Shown here: in pieces, positions 13,108-21,300 of the stretch
How the letters are laid out: each line of letters begins with the position of its first letter
Position numbering within the stretch: position 1 is the stretch's first letter
IMG/VR virus record: IMGVR_UViG_3300025759_000236
Coordinates: 1-38,938 of that record
DNA: 38,938 bases
Origin: a virus
Strand: one strand, 5' to 3'
The notes under the pieces: generated by a model
What the model saw: only the letters and a program-made list of their open reading frames with translations
Database searches by the model: none
What the model was told of the DNA's origin: nothing
Program-made: the position numbers and the translations under genes

Positions 13108-13590
13108 ATGTCAAGTAACAAAGAATACTTTTGTCAGATTACCGAGCGTAGCGATAACAAAACGGATCGCAGCGGTAATACGTACGCAACAATTAGAATC
13201 CAAGCTGTTCCTGCAGTAACTCGCTTCAACCCTCTTACAAGTAAAGACGAGGTGTGTGCTGGCGCTGCTCGTACCTTTACTGTTAATTCATGGTTAAGCG
13301 GTGTGGACAGTCCTTGGAATCACATTTTTCATAGCGCTGTTGGTTCCGCTGTTATCGGTACTCCTGTGAAGATTGACGTAGAACCCTACGAAATCGATGA
13401 CATGGAGTACACCACTGCTACTGTGTTTGTTCCCGACACAGAAGATTCTGTTACGTGGAATCGTAGCTTTGATAACATTTTGCGGTGGGACAACTTTACC
13501 TTGGCTGGTTCTATGATTCTGCCCATTGACGTGGTAGAAGAGACTGCCGAGCCTATCACCGACAAGTCGAAAACAAAGCTCGACGTTTAA
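13108..13590 (+). CDS. Beta-rich hypothetical protein, 160 aa
   Basis: MSSNKEYFCQITERSDNKTD starts a protein with many short strands (YATIRIQAVPAV, RTFTVNSWLSGVD, TPVKIDVEPYEID, EYTTATVFVPDTED), suggesting a beta-barrel or OB-like fold. It has a GC content somewhat above its neighbours and a polar C-terminal tail (EPITDKSKTKLDV). A role in nucleic-acid binding is possible from the fold guess only. The structured element at 13598 begins just after its stop. Confidence 0.62.
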   Translation: MSSNKEYFCQITERSDNKTDRSGNTYATIRIQAVPAVTRFNPLTSKDEVCAGAARTFTVNSWLSGVDSPWNHIFHSAVGSAVIGTPVKIDVEPYEIDDMEYTTATVFVPDTEDSVTWNRSFDNILRWDNFTLAGSMILPIDVVEETAEPITDKSKTKLDV

Positions 13591-13597
13591 TAACGTA

Positions 13598-13688
13598 AGA
13601 TAAGGTCATTAAAAAATCTACGAATAGTTAATCCTTTATAACTATCTCCCTTTACTTCGGCAGTTTGTAGATTCTGCCGACCTTATCT
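13598..13688 (+). ncRNA. Structured intergenic element B with pseudoknot/switch potential
   Basis: P1 is a 10-bp stem, AGATAAGGTC (13598-13607) with GACCTTATCT (13679-13688). P2 pairs AATCTAC (13615-13621) with GTAGATT (13667-13673). P3 pairs ATAGTTA (13624-13630) with TAACTAT (13639-13645). CGGCAG-N10-CTGCCG (13658-13679) has the P2 3' strand as the end of its loop, so P2 and this hairpin form either a pseudoknot or a switch. TTATCTAAA follows, as in the promoter-like sites. Confidence 0.55.
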
Positions 13689-13702
13689 AAATTCATTTAG
13701 CT

Positions 13703-14380
13703 ATGCCTAATCACACTGAAACAAAAGTGCGTATACAAGGCGCACCCCATGTTATCGATGCAATGTATGGCAAGCTCAAATCTCTTGTAGGAGACAATGG
13801 GCTAAACAACAACATCGGTTTCCTTGAACAATTTATTGGCGACCCTTCTCGTAATTTAGGTGAAACTGAAAGAAACCTAAAAAGTGAAGATGGTATGCCT
13901 AATTGGTATGCACAGCGATTAAACCATTGGGGTACTAAGTGGGATGTATACCATGTACAAGATGTACAAGTAGATTTTCTGCCCCAGCATGCAGGCTTTG
14001 AAGAGTCACGTGTGCTTACTTGCTTATGGGATACTGCTTGGTCACCGTGTATACCTGCAATGAAAACGCTTAGTCGTAAATTCAATGTAGATGTTACACT
14101 TGACTACATTGATGAAGGTTTATTCTTTGTTGGTCGTACCATCATTATTAATGGTGAGATTAATCTAGAACAAGATTATGACGGCAAAGATGTATACCGT
14201 GGTATGTATGAACTGTTTGGTCGCGAACACTACCTCGATTGGCTCGAAGGAATTAAAGAGTTTGTTGACGACGATTTCAAAGATGAGATACATGGTGATG
14301 CTAAAAACTATGTATCTAAAGAAGACTTCAAGAAAGTAACACACATACTTGGTATGGATAAAGTTACTGAAGAAGGTTAA
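13703..14380 (+). CDS. Api92-like / DUF1281-type protein, 225 aa
   Basis: The protein begins MPNHTETKVRIQGAPHVIDA and contains NWYAQRLNHWGTKWDVY (about residues 66-82) and CLWDTAWSPCIPAMKTLSRK (about 107-126), then VDVTLDYIDEGLFFVGR. This N-H-x-x-N/K-V-R-I start, WGTKW block and TAWSPP-like block are the signature of the ferredoxin-like Api92/DUF1281 family, common on plasmids and phages and without a known activity. The C-terminal 60 residues are acidic and helical. The gene is set off by the structured element upstream and a hairpin downstream, so it may be a separate transcript. Confidence 0.78.
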   Translation: MPNHTETKVRIQGAPHVIDAMYGKLKSLVGDNGLNNNIGFLEQFIGDPSRNLGETERNLKSEDGMPNWYAQRLNHWGTKWDVYHVQDVQVDFLPQHAGFEESRVLTCLWDTAWSPCIPAMKTLSRKFNVDVTLDYIDEGLFFVGRTIIINGEINLEQDYDGKDVYRGMYELFGREHYLDWLEGIKEFVDDDFKDEIHGDAKNYVSKEDFKKVTHILGMDKVTEEG

Positions 14381-14412
14381 TAAAAATATATCTCATGGCA
14401 GAGACCAGAACG

Positions 14413-14442
14413 GGGGGAGGGTAGGACAAGATGCTCTCCCCC
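14413..14442 (+). terminator. GGGGGAG/CTCCCCC hairpin
   Basis: A 7-bp GC-only stem with a 16-base loop, 32 bases after the stop of the Api92-like gene and 29 bases before the next ATG. A short A-rich leader follows rather than a T-run. It is a likely terminator or processing hairpin. Confidence 0.5.
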
Positions 14443-14471
14443 TTAGTATGGAACACTAAAAAAAAATTAAT

Positions 14472-14891
14472 ATGCCAATTACAAACCATTACAACAATAT
14501 TCACCTGTCACAGGCAGCTGGATTAAAATTTAGAGATGCAGTTTCTAAACAACTGCTTAAAGGTTCTAATGTATCTGATGCAGTTGCTGCAATACGTGTA
14601 GAACAGAACTTAACTATGTATACATCAAGGACTCTTAAGACTTGGTATTACGAGATTACACAGAAAGAAGGAGCTTTGGTTAAGTGGGATCGTAAAGCCA
14701 TGAAATGGTTTAAAATAGAACCTACGAAACAAAGAAAGAACAGTGAAATTGCATCAGACAAAGTGATTTCAGTTATTCCTTCAGTTGATAAAGTAGTTAA
14801 AGCAACTACTAAAGAAAACTCAAACGAGTTAAAGTATCTCGACATAAAAGTCGAGACTGTTGAGATTAGGATTCAGTTTAATGTAGACTAA
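14472..14891 (+). CDS. Hypothetical basic protein, 139 aa
   Basis: MPITNHYNNIHLSQAAGLKF begins the protein. Residues 20-65 (DAVSKQLLKGSNVSDAVAAI, then RTLKTWYYEITQKEGALVKW) are helical and could form a helix-turn-helix-like unit, since 'NVSDAVAAIRVEQNLTMYTSRTLKTWYYEI' style spacing is common in small DNA-binding folds; this is weak. The C-terminal 20 residues are beta-like (LDIKVETVEIRIQFNVD). No family is assigned. A terminator follows. Confidence 0.6.
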   Translation: MPITNHYNNIHLSQAAGLKFRDAVSKQLLKGSNVSDAVAAIRVEQNLTMYTSRTLKTWYYEITQKEGALVKWDRKAMKWFKIEPTKQRKNSEIASDKVISVIPSVDKVVKATTKENSNELKYLDIKVETVEIRIQFNVD

Positions 14892-14908
14892 TCGCTCATG
14901 TTGTGTCG

Positions 14909-14962
14909 GGAAGGCAACCATCTTAATGATGTGTTGTCTTCCTTTCACAGAGATTTTTTTTT
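14909..14962 (+). terminator. Hairpin and T-run terminator
   Basis: GGAAG-G-CAAC...GTTG-T-CTTCC (14909-14942) is followed 11 bases later by nine Ts (14954-14962). It separates the 139-aa gene from the lysis/envelope cluster. Confidence 0.6.
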
Positions 14963-14992
14963 AGCGTTGACTTCAACAGTTACATTAGCACT

Positions 14993-15085
14993 ATGTTAAA
15001 ATACTTTCGCAAATCAGATTTAATTTATCTTGCAATGACTGCTTATTTTGCTGTTGCAACCATAATTGTATCATGTATCGTATAA
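14993..15085 (+). CDS. Tiny membrane peptide, 30 aa
   Basis: MLKYFRKSDLIYLAMTAYFA is followed by VATIIVSCIV and TAA at 15083-15085. A basic N-terminus and one hydrophobic segment (residues 10-30) make a signal-anchor or pinholin-like peptide. The end overlaps the start of the secreted 99-aa gene by 13 bases, and the amidase lies just downstream, so a holin-type role is attractive by position. It is too short for certainty. Confidence 0.48.
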   Translation: MLKYFRKSDLIYLAMTAYFAVATIIVSCIV

Positions 15086-15372
15086 CGTTATTTATTTTTG
15101 TGTGCCTACTTACGCCTACTGCGTGTACAGGCCCTACTTTTCAATGTGACGTGTACACATGGGGATTTTACGAAGGAGAAACTACCTATCTTACTTGGAA
15201 ACAATGTGATTTTAAAGCATGTGACGAAGTTGCTACATGTGTACTTAACCATATGGAATCGGAAATAATTACGTACGGTAGTTATCCGTACGAATTTGAT
15301 AGCCTTGTATTTAATAAAGACTGCTGGACAAACGAGTGCCCTGATGCACTTTACACTTACGTATATAACTAA
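15073..15372 (+). CDS. Secreted Cys-rich small protein or lipoprotein, 99 aa
   Basis: MYRITLFIFVCLLTPTACTG is a signal peptide with a possible lipobox around Cys18. The mature part has several cysteines (CDVYTW, QCDFKACDEVATC, DCWTNEC) that could form disulphides in the periplasm, and it is acidic and aromatic. It starts inside the end of the tiny membrane peptide and its stop overlaps the amidase start by one base (TAATG). This layout suggests an envelope protein that acts with the lysis genes, possibly a spanin-like or exclusion factor. Confidence 0.65.
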   Translation: MYRITLFIFVCLLTPTACTGPTFQCDVYTWGFYEGETTYLTWKQCDFKACDEVATCVLNHMESEIITYGSYPYEFDSLVFNKDCWTNECPDALYTYVYN

Positions 15373-15839
15373 TGGCAAAACGAGAATTAAGCACTATTGA
15401 TACTATTTTTATACACTGTTCTGCAACGCCAGAAACAAAGAATGTTACAGTAGAAGAAATAGACAAATGGCACAAAGCAAGAGGCTGGTCTGGTATTGGA
15501 TATCATTTTTACATTGATCTGTTTGGCAAAATACATTTAGGACGATCTTTAGATCGTGTTGGAGCACACGTAAAAGGTCATAATGTAAGTAGCATTGGTA
15601 TATGTTACGCAGGCGGTGTTGATGAAAACAATAGCCCCAAAGACACTTTAAACAAGAAACAGTACACTGCTATAAAAAATCTTATTATGGCATTAGGTAC
15701 TGTATTACAGACGCCTTTAAAACTTAAAGGCCATAACGAAACAAGTACTAAAGCATGTCCTTCATTCGACGTACAAGAAAAATTCAGGAAAGAGCAATTA
15801 TTATTGGATTTGCTCTATTTACATCCGGGTGCTATTTAA
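15372..15839 (+). CDS. N-acetylmuramoyl-L-alanine amidase (T7-lysozyme type endolysin)
   Basis: Cuts the amide bond between N-acetylmuramic acid and L-Ala in peptidoglycan at the end of infection. The 155-aa protein is one Amidase_2 domain like T7 lysozyme (151 aa). Zn ligands are His15 (IFIHCSAT), His121 (LKGHNETSTKACP) and Cys129, with Tyr44 (GIGYHFYI) and Lys127 at the positions of the T7 catalytic Tyr and Lys. There is no signal peptide, so a holin or other release is needed. T7 lysozyme also inhibits T7 RNA polymerase; whether this one has a second partner is unknown. The last 85 bases overlap the start of a lipoprotein gene. Confidence 0.93.
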   Translation: MAKRELSTIDTIFIHCSATPETKNVTVEEIDKWHKARGWSGIGYHFYIDLFGKIHLGRSLDRVGAHVKGHNVSSIGICYAGGVDENNSPKDTLNKKQYTAIKNLIMALGTVLQTPLKLKGHNETSTKACPSFDVQEKFRKEQLLLDLLYLHPGAI

Positions 15840-16168
15840 CTAGCAAACCATTATGTCCTGCTTATGTAGACAATTACATAAAGTATGGTACATATGATAT
15901 GAATGATCCAATGACTTGCAGTACCTGGTACGAAGATCCGTACGGGTATATGTGGTCTACAGATAGTAAAAGCATGGCTTTAATGAAATGGACAGAAATT
16001 TCTGGACGTCCAATGGAGTTTGAAGCTGATACTAACTTTAGATACAGCGTTACTGCGTCAGATGGATATACATATTACTTTTGGGGTTGGGCAATGTCAG
16101 AAAATTACTGGCATTACTACATATCTGTTTACAAACCAAAAGAAGATATGTCAATCATTGACTTATGA
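15755..16168 (+). CDS. Lipoprotein starting inside the amidase gene, 137 aa
   Basis: MSFIRRTRKIQERAIIIGFA followed by LFTSGC is a basic n-region, hydrophobic core and good lipobox, with Cys26 as the lipidated residue. The mature part is aromatic and beta-rich (YGYMWSTDSKSMALMKWTEI; TYYFWGWAMSENYWHYYISV). The first 85 bases are read in another frame of the endolysin. Overlapping lipoprotein genes next to an endolysin recall Rz/Rz1 spanins, but this protein is longer and no inner-membrane partner with coiled coil lies beside it. Its stop overlaps the polymerase start by four bases (ATGA). Confidence 0.7.
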   Translation: MSFIRRTRKIQERAIIIGFALFTSGCYLTSKPLCPAYVDNYIKYGTYDMNDPMTCSTWYEDPYGYMWSTDSKSMALMKWTEISGRPMEFEADTNFRYSVTASDGYTYYFWGWAMSENYWHYYISVYKPKEDMSIIDL

Positions 16169-18054
16169 TATATTTTATATCTAATAATCAAACGATTAAG
16201 TCTCCTGAAATAACACAAATATCTGAAAATAAAGCTTATGACTTTATTGGAGATGTTAGATACTTACAGGTAGACTGTGAAACAACAGGGCTCAACCATA
16301 TTGACAATTCTTTATTGTTAATACAAATAGGCACTATTGATGAACAATATGTTTTTGACGTACGCAATGGAGTTCCTGATGTTGTAAAACATATTTTAGA
16401 AGACAAGCGTATCAAGCTATTACACAACGTTTGCTTTGACTACAAGTTTTTAAAACATGCAGACATTGTATTAAATAACGTGTGGGATACTTTAGTTATT
16501 GAGAAACTACTGCACAACGGGCAATCTACGCCTGGTGGTTTTTACAAGCTCAACCAATTAATTGAAAGATACGTAGGCATCAACGTAGATAAAACAGCTC
16601 AAACTAGTTTTATCAATCAAGATCGAGATTTTACAATAAAGCAGATTAAATATGCTGCAGACGATGTAAAATATTTAGAATCAATAAGAGAAAAACAGAT
16701 AGAACATTTAAAACAATCGAACTTGATGCAGTGTGCTAAGCTAGAAAATGCTGCATGTCTAGCATTCGGTGACATTGAATATGAAGGTATGCTAGTAGAT
16801 AAAAATGCTTGGTTAAACCTAGCCAACAAAGCATCTGCAAAAGCTATAGAGGCTAAAAATGAGATGAACAACCTTTTACTAAATGATTTATTATTTAAAG
16901 ATTTTGTTCCAAAGACATATCAAACAGATATGTTTACTACTGACGAAAATGCATTGCTATCAAGTATTGAAATCAACTGGACTAGTCCAAAACAAGTCTT
17001 GCCAATACTACAATCGATCATACCCAATATTGAGAGCTGTGACACCAAGCAGCTTGCTTTGGCTCACAGTAATGACCATAAGTTAATTAAGTATTATATT
17101 GCGTATAGAGAAAATTCAAAACTCGCAAGTGCTTTCGGTCAAGAGTGGTTAGATAAATATGTAGGAAGTGATGGGAAAGTACACACTAGATTTCAACAAA
17201 TATTACGAACGGGCCGAGTATCAAGCTCTAGCCCTAACATGCAACAAATACCAGCTAACAATGAATATAGAAACTGTTTCATCTGTCCAGAAGGATGGTC
17301 GTACATTTCTTCAGACTTCTCGTCTCAAGAACTCTGTATTATTGCGTTTGGCTCGCAGGATCCTGTTTGGCTTGAGTCCCTCGAAAGAGGAGAAGACTTA
17401 CACTCCGTCTGTGCGGATCTCGTCTACGGTGATGTGTGGCGAACAGCTGCAAGATCGGACTGTGAGTACTTTAAAACCAAAGAAAAGTGCTCGTGCCCGG
17501 AACACAAAAAGCTCCGAACGGCAGTCAAAAGCATAAACTTTGGTCTTGCCTACGGCATGGGTCCAAACAAACTTGCCAATCAGTTACAAATATCTATTGA
17601 TGAAGCAACAGAGCTTATCAATAAGTATTTTAAAGTATTTCCTTCTATTAAAAACTATCTTGACACCAATGCAAAAGATGGTAAAAAGAAAGGACATATA
17701 AGAACTATGTCTCCTTATCAACGTATTAGATATTTTCCAGAATGGAAAGGATCTGCTACAGATAAAGTTGATATGGGTAAAATAGATAGAATGTCACGCA
17801 ACACGCCAATTCAAGGCACTGCAGGTGATATGACTAAAGAAGCTATGGTACGATGTCGCCAAGAATTCAAAAACAAAAGTGACATACGATTGGTAATGGT
17901 AGTTCATGATCAGCTTGACTTTATTGTTAAAGATCATACTATTGATTACTACAAAAAAAGAATTACACATCATATGGAAGCTGCTGGTAAATCCATTATA
18001 ACTAACGGATTATTAAAAGCAGATACAACAACAGCTAAAGCTTGGGAAAAATGA
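16165..18054 (+). CDS. polA: DNA polymerase I-like (family A) with 3'-5' exonuclease
   Basis: Replicative family-A polymerase, 629 aa. Exonuclease motifs: ExoI VDCETTGL (Asp37, Glu39), ExoII LLHNVCFDYKFL (Asp92), ExoIII YAADD (Tyr163, Asp167). Polymerase: TGRVSSSSPNMQQIP, motif A SSDFSSQEL (Asp384), motif B / O-helix RTAVKSINFGLAYG (Arg451, Lys455), motif C VVHDQLDF (His581, Asp582). All catalytic residues are present. No 5'-3' exonuclease domain, as usual in phages. Bases 17281-17580, across motifs A and B, are about 48% GC by hand count, against about 25% in the next line. It is coupled to the lipoprotein gene upstream and the small gene downstream (ATGA overlaps). Confidence 0.96.
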   Translation: MIYFISNNQTIKSPEITQISENKAYDFIGDVRYLQVDCETTGLNHIDNSLLLIQIGTIDEQYVFDVRNGVPDVVKHILEDKRIKLLHNVCFDYKFLKHADIVLNNVWDTLVIEKLLHNGQSTPGGFYKLNQLIERYVGINVDKTAQTSFINQDRDFTIKQIKYAADDVKYLESIREKQIEHLKQSNLMQCAKLENAACLAFGDIEYEGMLVDKNAWLNLANKASAKAIEAKNEMNNLLLNDLLFKDFVPKTYQTDMFTTDENALLSSIEINWTSPKQVLPILQSIIPNIESCDTKQLALAHSNDHKLIKYYIAYRENSKLASAFGQEWLDKYVGSDGKVHTRFQQILRTGRVSSSSPNMQQIPANNEYRNCFICPEGWSYISSDFSSQELCIIAFGSQDPVWLESLERGEDLHSVCADLVYGDVWRTAARSDCEYFKTKEKCSCPEHKKLRTAVKSINFGLAYGMGPNKLANQLQISIDEATELINKYFKVFPSIKNYLDTNAKDGKKKGHIRTMSPYQRIRYFPEWKGSATDKVDMGKIDRMSRNTPIQGTAGDMTKEAMVRCRQEFKNKSDIRLVMVVHDQLDFIVKDHTIDYYKKRITHHMEAAGKSIITNGLLKADTTTAKAWEK

Positions 18055-18290
18055 GTCTTTCGATTAACAATGATAAATATCTGCAACCAGAAGAACCCGA
18101 TACCCAAACCTATGAAATAGGTTATTCGATTCATGTAACATTTGAATATGTTACAACTATTGAAGCTACGTCGGAAGATCATGCAAGAGATTTGTTTAAA
18201 GAACAACAAAAACATATTACAGAAAAAGCAGTAATTCATGGAGATAGAACCGATTGTGAGCTAGACATAGACTATGTTATAGAAAGATAA
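18051..18290 (+). CDS. Small hypothetical protein coupled to polymerase, 79 aa
   Basis: The ATG at 18051 overlaps the polymerase TGA (ATGA); starting further upstream would mean using the polymerase's own codons. MSLSINNDKYLQPEEPDTQT is followed by a beta strand (IHVTFEYVTTIEATSEDHAR) and helix, and it ends ELDIDYVIER. The pattern fits a small alpha/beta fold, but no family is recognised. Coupling suggests a replication accessory factor. Confidence 0.68.
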   Translation: MSLSINNDKYLQPEEPDTQTYEIGYSIHVTFEYVTTIEATSEDHARDLFKEQQKHITEKAVIHGDRTDCELDIDYVIER

Positions 18291-18320
18291 TTCTGACCTA
18301 CATATGGATTAATTTGATAA

Positions 18321-18360
18321 TAGGGTGGTATGCATTACATTAATGGTGCATACTACCCTA
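18321..18360 (+). terminator. 14-bp stem hairpin between replication genes and giant-protein operon
   Basis: TAGGGTGGTATGCA (18321-18334) pairs with TGCATACTACCCTA (18347-18360) over all 14 positions with one G-U, around a 12-base loop. It ends 11 bases before the ATG of the first giant gene, so it forms its 5' leader and may both end the replication transcript and control translation of the giant gene. Confidence 0.6.
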
Positions 18361-18371
18361 TATCTATAATA

Positions 18372-21300
18372 ATGAAGTATATATCTTTATTGTGTGTTGC
18401 ACTTTTAATTAGTGCTTCTAGTAACCCAATCTCCGCACAAATACAACCTACTGGTTGTCCTACATATTCTTATTGGAATGGACAACCTGTAAATGATGGT
18501 TCTCAAATAACAGCAGTAACAGGAGTTGGACCTTATTCTTGTTGTACTGCATACGCACCGGAAGGCACTTATTTATATTTTGATGGATCAGAATATATAA
18601 ATAATGAATTGCCAGATGACCCTAACTGTTTGTTGGGAACAGCTGCAGGTCAAGATTCTTCTTGGAATGATTCTTATGGTCTAAAAGGTAGAGGTACTAT
18701 TGTAAATCCAACAAATATATTTTTAGATATGAAAGTCTTTGAAACAAGATTTTCAACTACACTAGGATTTTTACAAGATTTTGAAGAACCTGAATTTGTA
18801 TTTGGTGGTGGTAAATTTAGGTTTCATAGTTTTTACATAGATAATGGAACAACTGTTAGGGTCACTAACAATACTCAGATTGAAATAAAAGGACAACTTA
18901 AAATAAATTCAGGTCAGCTTATTATTGAACCTGGTAGTAGTGTAAAACTATTAGCTAATTCTAATGAAACAGCTGCAACACATTTATACAATGGAGGCTC
19001 GATAGAAGGAGAAATAACAAAACAAATATTTTACAAGAGAAAGTCTACTACAGATGTAAATACAACAACAGGCGAGGAGATTTATTCAAGATTTAATTTT
19101 AATCCAGGCTTGTATAATGTAGATATGGACCAAGTAGCTCGGTCTTTTCAAAATGCTTTAGATATTGAGTATGTAGACGGATCTACTGATAAGCCTACTG
19201 TACAAATAGGAGCCTGGGTTAACGACACTATATATGAAGATTATTCATTCTTTGCAGACCAAAAATATTTAAGTCCTTCAAGTTCTTTAGAACTACCTGA
19301 TTTTGAATATCCTGTATCGTTAGGATCTAATACTTACAATACGTTTGAAGACACTGCATACAACAATTCAGGTATAAATTGGTACAGATTTACTCCAAAT
19401 GAGGGAGCAGCTGTATTACCGTTGTACACTAATACGGATAATACTCAAGATGACTTTTTCAATGATCCTCAATTTTTAGGATACAGCAGCAGTGGGTTAG
19501 TATCTGATTTTTCAAATATATCAAAAACAAATCCAAGCTTTATGGGGCCATGGATTGTGTCTGTATACAATGCAAATCCAAATATTACTGAGTTTGTAAT
19601 AGAAGTAGTTGGTAATCAAGTTACCTCTGCACAAAGCGTTTTTAATATAAAGAATATCGCTAGTAGCACTATACCTACAACTTTAAGTGTATCTGATGCT
19701 CCTTTAACTTTTACATATCAAGTATCTACTGGAGAATATCCTCCTTTTTTACCACTGGCACCTCTAGACTACACTTTACTAGTTACACCAGCAGATACAT
19801 CAGATCAAGGAGTTATTACACCTGCAGATACTATACCATTTGGAGGTCTCTATACTCAAGATTACGGTGTAAAAAATTATTCAGCTGGTTGGTATAGATA
19901 TGTACCAATGACGGGTTTAAATTTTTACCCAAACACTACAGGTAATTATATGTTAACTGAAAGGTTGGGATTAGCATATCATTATGCTGCTCCCTACTCA
20001 GAGCATGCTTTTTACGATACTAGGTTGTTGGTACCCGAAATGAAAGAAAGAGAATATAGCTTTCACACCTTCTCTTCAAATGGATCAACAATCAATGCAA
20101 CAATTGCAGATCATTCTTCATCTGCAAGACTTCCAATAATTGCTAATTTTTTAGCAATTGAAGATCCAGTTACAGATGTAGCTCCAGCTACAGATGTACT
20201 TGTAGATATATATAACATTCCAGATATACCAGTATATACCGGTATAGGTGATACAATACATCCATATGATTCATGGGCTTTAAATCTTAACAACCCTATG
20301 AATTATTTTCAGTATTTAGGACAAGACATTTTTATGTCGACTGGATTTACTCAAGTAGATAAAACATGGTTAGATGGAGGACCTGCTAGTAATCAATGGA
20401 CAGCTCCAATAGTAAATGATTATGCAGGAAGCAATCCTATTAACACTTACGATTTAAGTGAAGTACAAAAAATAGACGATAAAATAAGTCAATTGTCTTT
20501 TAAAAATGGACGAGAGCCTAATTACGATATAGAATACAACGTGATTAAAGATGCTGCGTATTGGGAAGAACAAAACAAATTCTCGTTGCTAACGTTACAC
20601 GGAGTAACATCTGCAAATGATACTATAAGACTTAGTGCAATTCCTGTAGCATGGGGCGAACAGTATGGAATGAATTATTATGTAGGAGATAGCGCAAATA
20701 TAAATAGTGACTTGTTTTTATACGGTGTTGATAGATTTGAAACAAGTATAGGTGTTGATCCAGGATTTCACTTTATAAATAAAAGTCCTAAAGCTGTAAA
20801 TAGAATGGCAGGTGCTCATTCTAGAGATTATGCTATAGCTCTTGACACTTTATATTTAATCTTCAACAGTGAAATGTATGAAGCACCAGTTGGCGAGGAA
20901 TTTGTTTCTTTTTATATAGACAATCCAATAACGCAAGATCCATTTTTTGATGGACAATTTGCTTGGCACTATACTTTTCAAAATCCCGCATGGCCTAATT
21001 TTGTTTTAAATAATAGCGTACAAACATTAAATACTATAAACTATACAGAAGCTGTACCTACTTCTGGAAATCCAGAACAATTTAAAGGAGATATAGTCAC
21101 ATTTACTAGTAATCCTATAGCTGGAGATTTTAACGGAGATGGTCAAGTTACTACAAGTGATTTATTAGTTTTATTAGGCTATTTTGGTGGCGAGGATCAA
21201 GGTAATTTAGGAATTTTTGGCGGAGATTTTAATGGAGATGGCTCAATAACTACTTCTGACTTACTTTCATTTTTAAGCTTTTTTGGACAAACACTAGAAG

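Noticed and set aside
15755-15839. Frameshift linking amidase and lipoprotein into one protein
   Set aside because: The lipoprotein frame begins with its own ATG, basic n-region and lipobox, which argues for a separate overlapping gene.
21126-21275. Tandem repeat suspicion in giant gene 1
   Set aside because: The repeat is the two EF-hands of a normal dockerin-like pair, not a DNA-level repeat array.
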